Part shown: positions 40,003 through 49,645 of the stretch, one piece after another
Position numbering within the stretch: the first letter of the stretch is position 1
Layout: each line of letters begins with the position of its first letter
Assembly (NCBI RefSeq): GCF_050946515.1
Contig: NZ_JBMNUX010000017.1
Span: 1 to 49,746 of the forward strand
Source of the DNA: Tractidigestivibacter sp050946515
Lineage (GTDB): Bacteria; Actinomycetota; Coriobacteriia; Coriobacteriales; Atopobiaceae
Reading direction: 5' to 3'
Length of the DNA: 49,746 nt
Program-made: the position numbers and the translations under genes
The notes under the pieces: model-generated
What the model saw: only the letters and a program-made list of their open reading frames with translations
The model's database searches: none
What the model was told of the DNA's origin: nothing

Positions 40003-43000
40003 CTAGTTCCCATCATCCCTGCCATCGTCATTCGGGGAGGCGGGAACGTAGCTGTTGAACTTGACCCCGCAGGAATCGAAGACCTTCTCGATTTGCGGGC
40101 CTTTCAGGTACTTGTCTTTCCGCAGCTCTTTTGCAAGCGTGAACAGCGCCATTTCGTGCTCCTCAAGGATCCTTCGCGCCTCGGAGAACTCGTATAGAAG
40201 GTACGCATTCGCCCGGTCCATTGCCCGAGAGGGGATGGGCTGGCCGCTCGGATAGATTGCCATGCCGAAATTCACGTCAAGCCCGAGATCACACAGGGCG
40301 TACAGCAAGTGCCCGGTTGCATATGAGAGGTCGGACTTTGCACTGCTGCTAATGCCCTCTGAGAACCCCTTTCCTGCCTGGGCGCCATAGTAGATGCATT
40401 CCGCCGCCCTTCCGCCGAGAGCCACCCGCACATCCGCAAGGATGTCCCCCATGGAGATGTTCAGCCCTTCTCGTTGGTCGAACTTTGTCAGCCCCAGATA
40501 GCTCGCGCGCGAGATGGTAGTCACGCTATTGGGATGAAGGCCGCTCACATAGGCGACGAGCGCATGGCCGCTCTCGTGAATCGCGACGTCATCCTCGGTG
40601 GCAGCGTCAAGCTCATACGGCTCGCCCAGCTCATGAAGCTCGAAGCGATCGCGGAGCCAGGCGTCATCGTCCTTCGGGGCGACGGCGCTCGCGGAAGAAT
40701 GGCCCGCGAGAAGCGCCTCTCTTCCCAGATAGTTGATGAGGTCGACGATCCTCGCAGGGCTCCATCCCGCCGTTTCGTTGACGAGGTACAGGACGCCCGC
40801 CTCGCTGATCTTCGGCGTGCTCGGTCCTCCTTGCTCGGAGCCCTCCGCCCCGGCCGGCCCTCCCTGCATGGCGCCGGCAGACTTGCCGGCAGAAAGCACC
40901 GGAATCTTGCCGATAGTCCTCCGAATGAGGGTCTCGCGGCCCTTCGCGTCCGGGATGGTGACGAGGATCTGCGTGTCAAAGCGCCGCATCGCCGCCGCGT
41001 CAAGCTTATCGGGAGCGAAGTTGGTCGCCGCAAGCACCACCACGGGCCGAGCGTCCACCCTCTTGAAGCCATCCATCTCAGTCAGGAGCGCGTTCACCAC
41101 CGCCTGGCCAGAAACGCCGAGGCGCTCCCTCGGCTGGGCGATGTTGTCAAACTCGTCAATGAACACGATCGCGGGGGCGTACCTGCGCGCGACGCCAAAG
41201 ATGCGGTGGATTTCGGGGGCCCCGCCCGCGAGAAGCTTGTTGGCCTCGGTGGGAATGAAGACCGCGTCGGCGTCGTGCGCCATCGCGCGCGCCATCATCG
41301 TCTTTCCTGTGCCAGGCTTGCCATGGAGCAGGACGCCGCGGGGCATGTTGAGCGAGTTGCCGAGGAAGCGCGAAGGGTCCTTCAGGCATAGGGAGACCTT
41401 CTTCAGCGAATCCACCGCCTGGGCGTTGCCAATGACGTCGTCAAAGGAATCAGAGGGGATGCTGAGCCCGCAGAGGATGTCGTTTGCGTCTCTGGAGTCG
41501 GGGGCGGTGCTTAGCGAGAACTCGTTCAGCAGGATGGTGAGCGTCTCGTTTGGGCCAAATCCCCCGCCCTTCGAGGCGCGAGGCATGGCCGCCGAGTACT
41601 TGAGCACCTTTCTCCTGCGCGTAAGGTCGAAGACGTTCTTCTCCTTCACGGAGTCGTCGATCTTGTCGCGAAGGTCGTCAAAGAACGAGTCCTTCTCGGT
41701 GTCGAGAAAGTCCCGAGCCCCTTCCTTCAGGAAAATCTGGCGGTCGGCCTCGCTTGGATAGCGCCAGCCGCCGCGAGGCCTGATGATGAAGATCGGCATG
41801 TCGGGCTTCTTCGCGTGGAGGTGCTGGAAGAAGCGTCGCCCATAGGTCTTGATGTCCATTGCCCCGTAGTATCGGACGGCCTTGCTCGACGCCTCCTGAC
41901 CAAAGCCGATGTCGATGAGAGCCGCGTCGAAATGGCCCACCTTGTCGCACACGTCATCGTACTTTGGGTATTCCGCCGGGTTGCTCCCAAACCCAAGGTC
42001 ATCGGGATAGTGGAGCTCGAGCTTGACGCCGTCGGAAAGCGAAACCACCCGTGGATTGCCCGCGAGCTTGTCACCCTTCGCCTTGCTCTGCTCGGCGAGG
42101 CAGAAGACCCTCATGAGCTTCTTGCCCGTGAAGTACTCCTTGATTTGTTGGTCTTCGATGCCCTCTAGGTCGACTTTGAAGGCGACCTTCCGAGGCTTTG
42201 ACCTCGCCTCTTGAGGCTTCTTGCTGCTGGCGTTGCGATCATCGTCGTCGTGCAGGGCTTGAATCAGCTTGCCCATGTATCTTGTGACGAACTTCCTCGC
42301 GTCCCCGCTCACGCTGCGGGCATCCGAGAGGCCGCCCGAAGAGAGAAGCAGCGCCGTGGGCACGTACTGGTCATGGGTGATCTCGATGCCCGAGGTCTGC
42401 TGGTACTGCCTGCTCGCCTTCTCGAACTCTTGGTCGCAGATGTCAAGGAGGTCGCGGGAGCCAAGGCGGTTGAACATGATCACGGTGCCAGCGGCAAGGC
42501 GAGAGAGGAGTGCGGAGGGAATGGCAGACCTCCCCCCGCTTCCCTTGTCCTTCCCAATGGCGTCGATAATCGCATGCTTCGAAATGCCCGAGAGGTCAGA
42601 GCCCGCCTCGCCCTCGTAGGCGCTTCTGCCAGCATTCGTGGTGAAGATGAGGATGGTGTTGGAGAAGGGGACGTCCTCGCCGTAGTAATTGTCGTAGAGC
42701 GTGCCCTCCTGGAGCACCTGCAAGAACAGGTGCTTGACCCCCTCGTCAGCCTTCTCGATCTCGTCGAAGACGATGACGGAGCGCGGATGCTTCATCACGT
42801 AGTTGGTGAGGTCGCCCGGCCGCGCCGCCCTGTAGGTCTTGGGGAAGCCGATCATGTAGTTGGCGCATTCGTGGCCCATGTAGCCGGTCATGTCGAAGCG
42901 GCGGTAATCGAAGCCGTATCCAGCCAGCTCCTCAGACGCCAGCTCGGAGAGAAAGGTCTTCCCCACTCCCGAGGGGCCGCAGAACATGAACACTCCCAGG

Positions 43001-43773
43001 GGCCTGCGATCGTCGCGAGTGAGGCTGCTCGGGTCCTTCTTCGAACGAATGAGCATGTTCCTCAGGATGGCGTTGATGCCCGTGCAGAACTCCTCGATTG
43101 GCCTGGACTGCCCTCGAACCGACCCTTTGAGCCTCGCGCGCATTTGGGAGCAGAGCTGCGTGATGTCATCGTCATTGGAGAATGACAGCGGGGCGTTGTC
43201 ATGAAGGTAGGTCTTGGGGTCAAACTCCCTTGTCGACAGGAGCTTGTTCCAATCAATCTTCTTAGTCTCGTCGTGAATGCGCGAGTTGATGATTGAGCCG
43301 ATGCGATTGGCCTCGGAGGATTCCTTGCCTCCGACGATTCCCTGACAAAATGTCTTGAACTCGACGATCTCGCAGGAAAGGAACCTCGTTATCCCTTTTC
43401 TGATCATCCTTTGAACAATTTCGGAACTCAGGGAGGAGGTCTGGCCTTTCACGTCTGGCGAAGATGCCCGCGAATCTCCGCCAAGCACGAGGACTACGCG
43501 GTCGCCCTCATCCCGAACGTCCTGGGGGACGAGCAAAACGCGCGTGTTCGCGTAGAGGTCGACGCACGCCGACCTGCACAGCTCGGGATCATAGGGCTTG
43601 TCCAGGCTGACTGTCACTCGGAAGTAGGGCGAGATGCCCGTCTTGGGAGTGGTGCCTGACGAGCCTCTGCCAGCCGGCTTCGCCTTTTCTGGCGCGCTGG
43701 CAGACTTTGGGGCAGGGTCCCAGGGCAAATCGTACTCGTCTAGGTTGTTGGGTTTATTGGGCTCGTCGGACAT
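40003..43773 (-). CDS. chimeric AAA+ protease: Clp-type AAA+, receiver-like domain, FtsH-type AAA+ and M41 peptidase
   Basis: The 1256-residue protein combines parts usually found in separate proteins. Residues 1-250 are an unrecognised N-terminal region with a disordered Pro/Ala/Ser start. Residues 255-500 are a Clp/HslU-like AAA+ module: Walker A GPSGVGKT at 266-273, Walker B VIVFDEIEKAD at 333-343 and sensor TTNAG at 378-382. Residues of about 605-700 resemble a response-regulator receiver: ALIDIGF with Asp 621, MPIFIIRP, and GARDFLDTEK. Residues 775-1020 are an FtsH-type AAA+ module: Walker A GKPGTGKT at 818-825, Walker B VFIDEFD at 870-876 and an arginine-finger region near 930. Residues 1060-1240 are an M41 zinc peptidase with HESGH at 1066-1070 and a likely third ligand Asp 1148. 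There is no membrane helix, unlike FtsH. GGAGG precedes the ATG. Confidence 0.88.
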   Translation of the reverse strand: MSDEPNKPNNLDEYDLPWDPAPKSASAPEKAKPAGRGSSGTTPKTGISPYFRVTVSLDKPYDPELCRSACVDLYANTRVLLVPQDVRDEGDRVVLVLGGDSRASSPDVKGQTSSLSSEIVQRMIRKGITRFLSCEIVEFKTFCQGIVGGKESSEANRIGSIINSRIHDETKKIDWNKLLSTREFDPKTYLHDNAPLSFSNDDDITQLCSQMRARLKGSVRGQSRPIEEFCTGINAILRNMLIRSKKDPSSLTRDDRRPLGVFMFCGPSGVGKTFLSELASEELAGYGFDYRRFDMTGYMGHECANYMIGFPKTYRAARPGDLTNYVMKHPRSVIVFDEIEKADEGVKHLFLQVLQEGTLYDNYYGEDVPFSNTILIFTTNAGRSAYEGEAGSDLSGISKHAIIDAIGKDKGSGGRSAIPSALLSRLAAGTVIMFNRLGSRDLLDICDQEFEKASRQYQQTSGIEITHDQYVPTALLLSSGGLSDARSVSGDARKFVTRYMGKLIQALHDDDDRNASSKKPQEARSKPRKVAFKVDLEGIEDQQIKEYFTGKKLMRVFCLAEQSKAKGDKLAGNPRVVSLSDGVKLELHYPDDLGFGSNPAEYPKYDDVCDKVGHFDAALIDIGFGQEASSKAVRYYGAMDIKTYGRRFFQHLHAKKPDMPIFIIRPRGGWRYPSEADRQIFLKEGARDFLDTEKDSFFDDLRDKIDDSVKEKNVFDLTRRRKVLKYSAAMPRASKGGGFGPNETLTILLNEFSLSTAPDSRDANDILCGLSIPSDSFDDVIGNAQAVDSLKKVSLCLKDPSRFLGNSLNMPRGVLLHGKPGTGKTMMARAMAHDADAVFIPTEANKLLAGGAPEIHRIFGVARRYAPAIVFIDEFDNIAQPRERLGVSGQAVVNALLTEMDGFKRVDARPVVVLAATNFAPDKLDAAAMRRFDTQILVTIPDAKGRETLIRRTIGKIPVLSAGKSAGAMQGGPAGAEGSEQGGPSTPKISEAGVLYLVNETAGWSPARIVDLINYLGREALLAGHSSASAVAPKDDDAWLRDRFELHELGEPYELDAATEDDVAIHESGHALVAYVSGLHPNSVTTISRASYLGLTKFDQREGLNISMGDILADVRVALGGRAAECIYYGAQAGKGFSEGISSSAKSDLSYATGHLLYALCDLGLDVNFGMAIYPSGQPIPSRAMDRANAYLLYEFSEARRILEEHEMALFTLAKELRKDKYLKGPQIEKVFDSCGVKFNSYVPASPNDDGRDDGN

Positions 43774-44015
43774 GTTCTTGCCTCCAATGAAACATTGAGC
43801 GTGGCAATGCTGTTTGGCACACTTCGAACGCAACCCTCGCGAAGCTCATGGCGGAAGAGGAGGCACGTATATCAGCGTTGCTTAGGACGCCGAAATTTTG
43901 CCATCGTTTCCCAGCCGCAGATTCGTGCCTTAATGATAGGTGAATCGAGCCGTCCCTCTCCGCCAAGATAAAGTTTTTTCTGTTCTGCGGTAGAAGGAGA
44001 GTTGCGAAGAATTGG

Positions 44016-44300
44016 CTAGTCTCCCTTCTGGCATTGTTCGAATATCTGTGCCACGAGCTCCACGTTATTGAACCTTGAGAACATCGTTGAGCCCTTGCGC
44101 ATCATTTCGACGTTCAGTCGGTAGCAGCAATTCAGCACGTACTCGTTATAGAGAAGCCGCCTCAGCTCCTCCAAGCTGCCAAAGTACACGCTTGTCACGT
44201 CGCTGGCCACGCCGTAGCTGGTAATTTGCAGCTGCGTCCCGTTTGGCAGCCCTGCGCTCCGGCGGCGCGTTCTTAGTCCCCAAGAGAGATTTTCTCTCAT
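44016..44300 (-). CDS. small uncharacterised protein, possibly a gene fragment
   Basis: The frame reads 94 residues from ATG 44300, which has GGGGA nine bases upstream. It can be extended to 44510, but that part is antisense to the McrC remnant and has no ribosome site. The sequence looks protein-like (QLQITSYGVASDVTSVYF, EELRRLLYNEYVLNCCYRLN, NNVELVAQIFEQCQKGD), with no motif I can name. It could be the surviving C-terminus of a larger gene broken by the McrC fragment. It lies 243 bp before the protease chimera on the same strand; that gap shows no clear promoter. Confidence 0.45.
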   Translation of the reverse strand: MRENLSWGLRTRRRSAGLPNGTQLQITSYGVASDVTSVYFGSLEELRRLLYNEYVLNCCYRLNVEMMRKGSTMFSRFNNVELVAQIFEQCQKGD

Positions 44301-44453
44301 GTTGAGAAATCCCCAAGGAGCAAAGTCGTCCTCAAGAACGACGAGCGTCTCAAGGTTTTGGCAGCTAATTGCCGCGCACCGGTCTCCCCTGCCCGTCGAC
44401 GGAAGGGCGGTTGCAACCCACCAGCCTTGGGCAGTCGCATCGGGGGCAGGTAT

Positions 44454-44930
44454 CGTCTCTCTGACATAGCGCGCGAGAAGTTCGTCCTTGAGTACTACCG
44501 AAAGGAGCATCCCGAGCTTGGCGCAAGCGACCCTCAGATTCCATGGGACATTTCTGGGGAGCCCGACGAGCTCCTTCCAATAATGCAGTCAGACATCGTG
44601 CTGAAAAAGGGCGGGCGTGTCTTTGTCGTTGACGCCAAGTACTACACGCATACCACGCAGGAGCGCTTTGGAAAAAGAAGTCTCCACTCGGCGAACCTAT
44701 ATCAAATATTTACCTATGTGAAGAACATGCAGGCAAGCCTGCCCGCCAGCTCTTCCCCTGTGATGGGCATGCTCCTTTATGCAAAGACGGACAATGACCC
44801 TGCCGTTGACAGTCGCTACGTCCTGGGCGGAAACCCAATCATGGCAAGGACGCTCGACCTCAATCAGGAGTTCTCTACGATACGAGCCCAGCTGGACGCA
44901 ATAGCGACGCTTTTGGATACAAGCGAGTAG
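44454..44930 (+). pseudogene. McrC-like restriction subunit remnant (C-terminal nuclease domain)
   Basis: Homology begins near 44454 with LSDIAREKFVLEYYRKEHPE. It continues with PQIPWDIS, DELLPIMQSDIVL, VFVVDAKYYTH and LYQIFTYVKNMQ, the PD-(D/E)xK nuclease half of McrC, the partner of the McrB GTPase. The catalytic Asp and DAK triad are intact. The McrC N-terminal half is missing: upstream bases belong to the minus-strand frame at 44016-44300 and beyond. No mcrB is in the window. The frame opens at 44358 without a ribosome site, so I regard it as a decayed piece. A hairpin follows the stop. Confidence 0.75.
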
Positions 44931-44941
44931 AGCAGAACAAG

Positions 44942-44973
44942 AGAGGGGTCGCCGGTTTACTGACGACCCCTCT
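44942..44973 (+). terminator. probable terminator of the McrC remnant
   Basis: AGAGGGGTCG and CGACCCCTCT pair around a 12-nt loop, followed by TCTATG. It lies 12 bp after the stop and may be what is left of the original gene's terminator. Confidence 0.6.
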
Positions 44974-45043
44974 TCTATGAAATCTTCCTTCAGCTAATTG
45001 CGCGCCGCCGCATCAAGAATGTCGTTCGACTAACAAGTGCCAA

Positions 45044-48000
45044 TCACCACTTAGGAATCAGAGAGTCATCTATCGCATAAACGTCCTTATAGCGATAAAA
45101 CCACTTGTACTGCACTCCCCTTGAAATGCCGCGCAATGCGTATTCACGCTCTGCCGAGGACGTATCGCTGAAGCCCAGAGTCTCGAGCGTCCTGCTGACG
45201 AGCGAGTCCTTAAGAGACGGCGAGAAGTCCTCAAGAACATCCAAGGCTGCCGCAGCCACTTCTTCGTATGGAACCTCCCATATCTTGCGCACATCCTCAG
45301 GTCGCGTTGGCACGCGGTAGTGCTGATAGCTCTTTGGATCTTGGTCTCTGCTCCAGACAACTACATTGTCGTCGGCTGAAATCCTTTTTGCGTGGGCAAT
45401 GAGCAAGGCGGATTGGCATTTGGCCATCACGCTTTTGTTCGAACTATTGACTCCAAAGACCTGTGACGCCTTCTTAAACAGAGACGTACTGTATATAGGG
45501 GCTTCGACAGCTATGATTTCGTTCATGACGTCAGCAATCTGTTGATTGCCTCTTGCCATGAAAGCGGTAAGTCCTTTGCCGCCGGAAACCGGAGGTATCA
45601 CGGCGTGGACGTATTCAATTTCCCTATGGCCCAGCCTTCTAGGCGTTGGCGCCTTGCTCGCGGACGACACTGTTGAACCGTAGTGCTTAGCCGCTGCCCT
45701 TGCGTTACTTGGAGTGACGAGGTTCTCCGAGTGCTCTTTTACGCGGGAAGCTGGCTTCCTTTTTTGATGGTCCCGCCTCTTTTCCTTATTAAGCGGAGCA
45801 GGTGCACTTGTTCCCTTTCTGCGCGGAGCCGGGGCGCTTACTTCCCCAAGCGGAGCAGGGGCTCTTGCGGCAATCTTCCGTTCTGATGCTTCTCTACCAA
45901 TATCCGCAGTCGATTCGTCATTCTCAGCGAGACGCTCGCCAAGGCCCTCTTCAACTAATGAGAATGTATTGTCGCGTGGCTCCTTCTTGGCATCCTCAAG
46001 CACCGTGGAGAGCCAAGCCTCAACATCGTGTACAACCTTGTCGGAGTTTTCCCACCAATCAATTGCCCAGACTCGAATGACCTTCCACCCTAGATTCTCG
46101 AGTAGCTTTCGCTGGGCAATTTCCCTGTCTCGGGTCGTCTTGGCTACCTGGTAAGACCTTCCGTCAAGCAGGATGGCAGCAAGATACCGATTCTCGTCAT
46201 TAGGATCAACCACACCAAGGTCAACGCGGAATTGGCTCGTTCCGACGTTGTAGTGAATCAGGTAGCCCGCTTTCTCAAGCTCGCTGCCAAGCGCCTTGCC
46301 AATGGCATCTTTTTCTGAATAACGCACATCAGTATTGCTGAGCGAAGTGAAGTGACCATTCTCAGCATATTCAAGGAAATGACGCAACGCGCTGGCGCCA
46401 CGTGACGAAGTCCTATTCAAATCGATGTCTGTATAGCTGATTGAGGAAAAGACCACCATCTCAGTGCGAGCTCGCGTAACAGCTACATTTAGCCTCCTAT
46501 ATCCTCCCTCTCTATTGATGGGTCCAAAGTTCATGGACATGGTGCCATTTTCATCAGGAGCATACGTTATCGAAAAGAGAATGACGTCTCTCTCGTCACC
46601 TTGTACGTTCTCCAAATTCTTGATGAAAAGAGGCTCATCGCGCTTGTTTGCCCATTTCTCAAGTCCCGAATTATCGATGCAAGCCTGCTCGAAGAGATCC
46701 TGAATGAGTTTCTGCTGCGGGATGTTGAAAGTGACGATGCCGATGCTTCCTTTATAGCCTTGTTCGTATCGCTGCTCAATCTCGTTCACGATTGCCTTTG
46801 CTTCGGCGAGGTTGTATCGCCTTGAGGCGCCACGCTCAAAAATCCCGTTGACCTTTTTCATGCGAACTCTACTGACGCCATCGTCTGCCGAAGGGAACGT
46901 GAACATTGAGCCGTCATAGAATTCCCTGTTGGAGAATGAAATCAAGCTCTCGTGATGGCTTCTGTAATGCCATCTCAAATACGTCTGAGGCATGTTCAGG
47001 GCGATGCAATCGTCAAGCACCGACTCAAGGTCGGCAACTTGGTCATACTCCTCGTCGTCAATCTTTTCTTTGAAGAAGCTTGTGGGAGGCATCTGCTTCG
47101 GGTCGCCAACAATGATGGCCTCTTTGCCTCTAGCGAGCGCCCCGACGGCCTTGCAGGTCTGAAGCTGAGACGCCTCATCAAAAATGACGAGGTCAAAAAG
47201 CTCTTTTCCAGGTGCAAGATACTGCGAGACCGAGAGCGGGCTCATCAGCATGCAGGGGCAAAGCGACAGCAAGATATTGCCGCAGTCTCGGAATATCGAG
47301 CGAACTGTCACGCTCCTCTTCCGATTTCTCAGAGAGCGTTGCAGAGTTGCAGCTTCTGTACTCTTGGTCGCTTCTTCGACTAGGTTTGGGATATGGCTCG
47401 CAATGCGATGACGGAGTTCTTCCTTGGACAGTTCCTGTAGCTCCGTATCAATTCGGGCGTATTGTTCAATAAGACCGTCAAGTCGCGAACCTGTGAAGGA
47501 GTTCATGCTCTCTGAGCTGTCGAGGCCGTACCGAACCATTGATTTGGTTATTCCGCACTTGTATCGCTCGAAGGTGTCGCTTTCGACCTTGTTGTTGCCC
47601 AGATAGTCAATGAGCTCATGCAAGCCAAGCCCAAGAGCCTCGGCACGGGCTTTGTTCCAGTTCATCCATTCGCGCAGCTCGCCAAGGTGATCTCGCAATG
47701 CTCTGCAGGCTTCCAGCTGGGAATCTATCCACGCCCCTTCATCGAGAGCGAACTGCCCAACATATTCTTCGACCTTGGCGCGACTTGCGTTGACCTTTGC
47801 AAACCCTTCCGAAAGCTCCTCGAATAAGTGCAAGGTCTCGTCTATGTCACCTGTCCAAATGCGACGAAACTTCTCGATGGAGCCATCAGCTTGGAGCTTC
47901 TTTGTGTTGGACAGAGCGGTCTCGGCATCTTTCCAGCTAATCGTTCCATCAGAGTTTCGAAATGGTCGTAATGCTTCGCGCTGTCTTTCTACCCCCTCCT

Positions 48001-49645
48001 CAACGGCAGAGCTAGCCTTATTCCACTTAGCTAATTCATCGATGAAGACGGACACATCACCCGCCGTTATCGCGCCCTTAGAGCCTAGAGACATCTCAAT
48101 AAGAACTTTTTTGACAGCCTTCTTCCGGAAGAAAAAGTTTTTTGAATTCGCCTCTACCCAGCGGCTCTTTAAGTCGTCAATATCCATTGAGAAAAAGCTC
48201 TCAGTATGAGTCTGAAGCAGCTGATTACGAAGCTCTGAAAGAGCCTGATTCTGCTCAACTAGACTCTCAAGAGAATCAGTCAATGATCTAAGGTCATCAT
48301 CGACCACCCAAGGGGTAGGAATCTTTGCGACACTCTTTATGACAGATTCCTCGTTTAGGAGTGCAGTAATATCGTCGAGCGTGCCTTTCGAGGTTAAGTG
48401 CAATGCATTGCTGGTCTTCTCCCAAACCACTGAGAAGGCTTCGAGCTCTGATTGCCAAGAGTCAAGCAATGCTGGCAAATCAATAGTAATGGCCTGGCGA
48501 TAGACAGTGCCCGTTACTGCCGAAAGCGGGCTTTCATTGGTGGGCGCGACGGTCTTACCAATGCGAATAAGATTCTCCGCTGCATCCATCTTCGTGTAAT
48601 AGTCTTCGCGGCTCGTAAAGGAATTTGCCACTGCCCAGTTGCCCGGAAGGGGCTCATAGCTTTCCGACTGTGCCACATATTCGCAGATAAGATCCCTGAG
48701 AGAAAAATCAGCTGCATTCCGCTGCTGAAGCTGGCGCGCATATGAGTCAAGCTGCCCCCGAACGCTCTTGTCCTCGGCAGACTTGTCGCGATAATTCTTA
48801 TAGCTTCTGGTGTGGGTCGCTTTGGTGGAAGCCGAGACTTGGTCTAGGACATGATTCTTAGTCGCTTTAGCGGAATGAACCTCAAGACAGAAAGGGTCAA
48901 TGCCCAACTTCTTTAAACGGTTCTCGACTACCTCCAGTGCCGCCATCTTCTCCGACACAAACAGGACCTTTTTACCTTGAGCCAGAGCGTTGGCAATAAT
49001 CAGTGTGATTGTCTGGGACTTGCCAGTTCCCGGAGGTCCGTGAAGAACAAAGCTCTGCCCATCCAAAGCCTTCCTAATTGCATACATCTGTGATTGGTCC
49101 GCAGGCTCAGGAAGAAGAAGGTCAGTGGGGTCTACCGACTCTTCTTGATTCATCGGCTCAGGAGTCCACGTAAGCTTGCCGTCCAACAAGGATGAGACGA
49201 TTTTGCTCTTTCGCAGCTCGTCTTCATGATTCCGGATGTCATTCCACATGACAAACTGCGAGAACGAGAAGACGCCTAAAGTACCGCTCTCAAGAACTTC
49301 CCAACCAGGCTGATACATCACCTTCCTACGAAACGTATTGAGCACAAGCCTTACATCTACTTCGGATTCCTTCATTGGCAGAGGGTCAAACCCATCAAGG
49401 GAGATTCCGCATGAAGAGCGAAGGAACTCCACCAGCGACACGTTGATGGACGGGTCTTCGTCAAGCAAAGAAAGCTGATAACCAGACCGCGCCGAAGCCC
49501 TCGAAAGGGAAACAGGAAACAGCATGATTGGTGCGAGTCTCGTCTTGTCCTTGTCAATAAATTTCAGCGTCCCGATTGATAGGAATAGCGAGTTTGCACC
49601 AATCTCTTCAAATGACGACTTGAACTGGCTGAGATCCTTCGACAC
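45044..49645 (-). CDS. large DUF4011-type SF1 helicase with Vsr-like nuclease and DUF3320 end (5' end disrupted or beyond the window)
   Basis: The visible frame gives 1533 residues. Helicase motifs are HGPPGTGKS at 202-210, LVIFDEASQ at 819-827, GDPKQMPP shortly after, and in the last helicase block VTRARTEMVVFSSI. An MTES/Vsr-type nuclease-like domain follows (RVDLGVVDP, AAILLDG, RDREIAQRKLLENLGWKVIRVWAIDWW). Then come a Pro/Ala linker with repeated SAPAP words and a DUF3320-like end. This is the architecture of the DUF4011-helicase-Vsr proteins named Hhe in phage-defence surveys. The GTG at 49645 has no ribosome site. Upstream the matching frame is closed by a TAG, while another frame stays open to the window edge. 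A frameshift is therefore likely. The gene is lower in G+C than the rest. Confidence 0.85.
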   Translation of the reverse strand: MSKDLSQFKSSFEEIGANSLFLSIGTLKFIDKDKTRLAPIMLFPVSLSRASARSGYQLSLLDEDPSINVSLVEFLRSSCGISLDGFDPLPMKESEVDVRLVLNTFRRKVMYQPGWEVLESGTLGVFSFSQFVMWNDIRNHEDELRKSKIVSSLLDGKLTWTPEPMNQEESVDPTDLLLPEPADQSQMYAIRKALDGQSFVLHGPPGTGKSQTITLIIANALAQGKKVLFVSEKMAALEVVENRLKKLGIDPFCLEVHSAKATKNHVLDQVSASTKATHTRSYKNYRDKSAEDKSVRGQLDSYARQLQQRNAADFSLRDLICEYVAQSESYEPLPGNWAVANSFTSREDYYTKMDAAENLIRIGKTVAPTNESPLSAVTGTVYRQAITIDLPALLDSWQSELEAFSVVWEKTSNALHLTSKGTLDDITALLNEESVIKSVAKIPTPWVVDDDLRSLTDSLESLVEQNQALSELRNQLLQTHTESFFSMDIDDLKSRWVEANSKNFFFRKKAVKKVLIEMSLGSKGAITAGDVSVFIDELAKWNKASSAVEEGVERQREALRPFRNSDGTISWKDAETALSNTKKLQADGSIEKFRRIWTGDIDETLHLFEELSEGFAKVNASRAKVEEYVGQFALDEGAWIDSQLEACRALRDHLGELREWMNWNKARAEALGLGLHELIDYLGNNKVESDTFERYKCGITKSMVRYGLDSSESMNSFTGSRLDGLIEQYARIDTELQELSKEELRHRIASHIPNLVEEATKSTEAATLQRSLRNRKRSVTVRSIFRDCGNILLSLCPCMLMSPLSVSQYLAPGKELFDLVIFDEASQLQTCKAVGALARGKEAIIVGDPKQMPPTSFFKEKIDDEEYDQVADLESVLDDCIALNMPQTYLRWHYRSHHESLISFSNREFYDGSMFTFPSADDGVSRVRMKKVNGIFERGASRRYNLAEAKAIVNEIEQRYEQGYKGSIGIVTFNIPQQKLIQDLFEQACIDNSGLEKWANKRDEPLFIKNLENVQGDERDVILFSITYAPDENGTMSMNFGPINREGGYRRLNVAVTRARTEMVVFSSISYTDIDLNRTSSRGASALRHFLEYAENGHFTSLSNTDVRYSEKDAIGKALGSELEKAGYLIHYNVGTSQFRVDLGVVDPNDENRYLAAILLDGRSYQVAKTTRDREIAQRKLLENLGWKVIRVWAIDWWENSDKVVHDVEAWLSTVLEDAKKEPRDNTFSLVEEGLGERLAENDESTADIGREASERKIAARAPAPLGEVSAPAPRRKGTSAPAPLNKEKRRDHQKRKPASRVKEHSENLVTPSNARAAAKHYGSTVSSASKAPTPRRLGHREIEYVHAVIPPVSGGKGLTAFMARGNQQIADVMNEIIAVEAPIYSTSLFKKASQVFGVNSSNKSVMAKCQSALLIAHAKRISADDNVVVWSRDQDPKSYQHYRVPTRPEDVRKIWEVPYEEVAAAALDVLEDFSPSLKDSLVSRTLETLGFSDTSSAEREYALRGISRGVQYKWFYRYKDVYAIDDSLIPKW

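Noticed and set aside
44301..44510. N-terminal extension of the small minus-strand ORF at 44016
   Set aside because: It is antisense to the McrC homologous segment and lacks a ribosome site; an internal ATG at 44300 has one.
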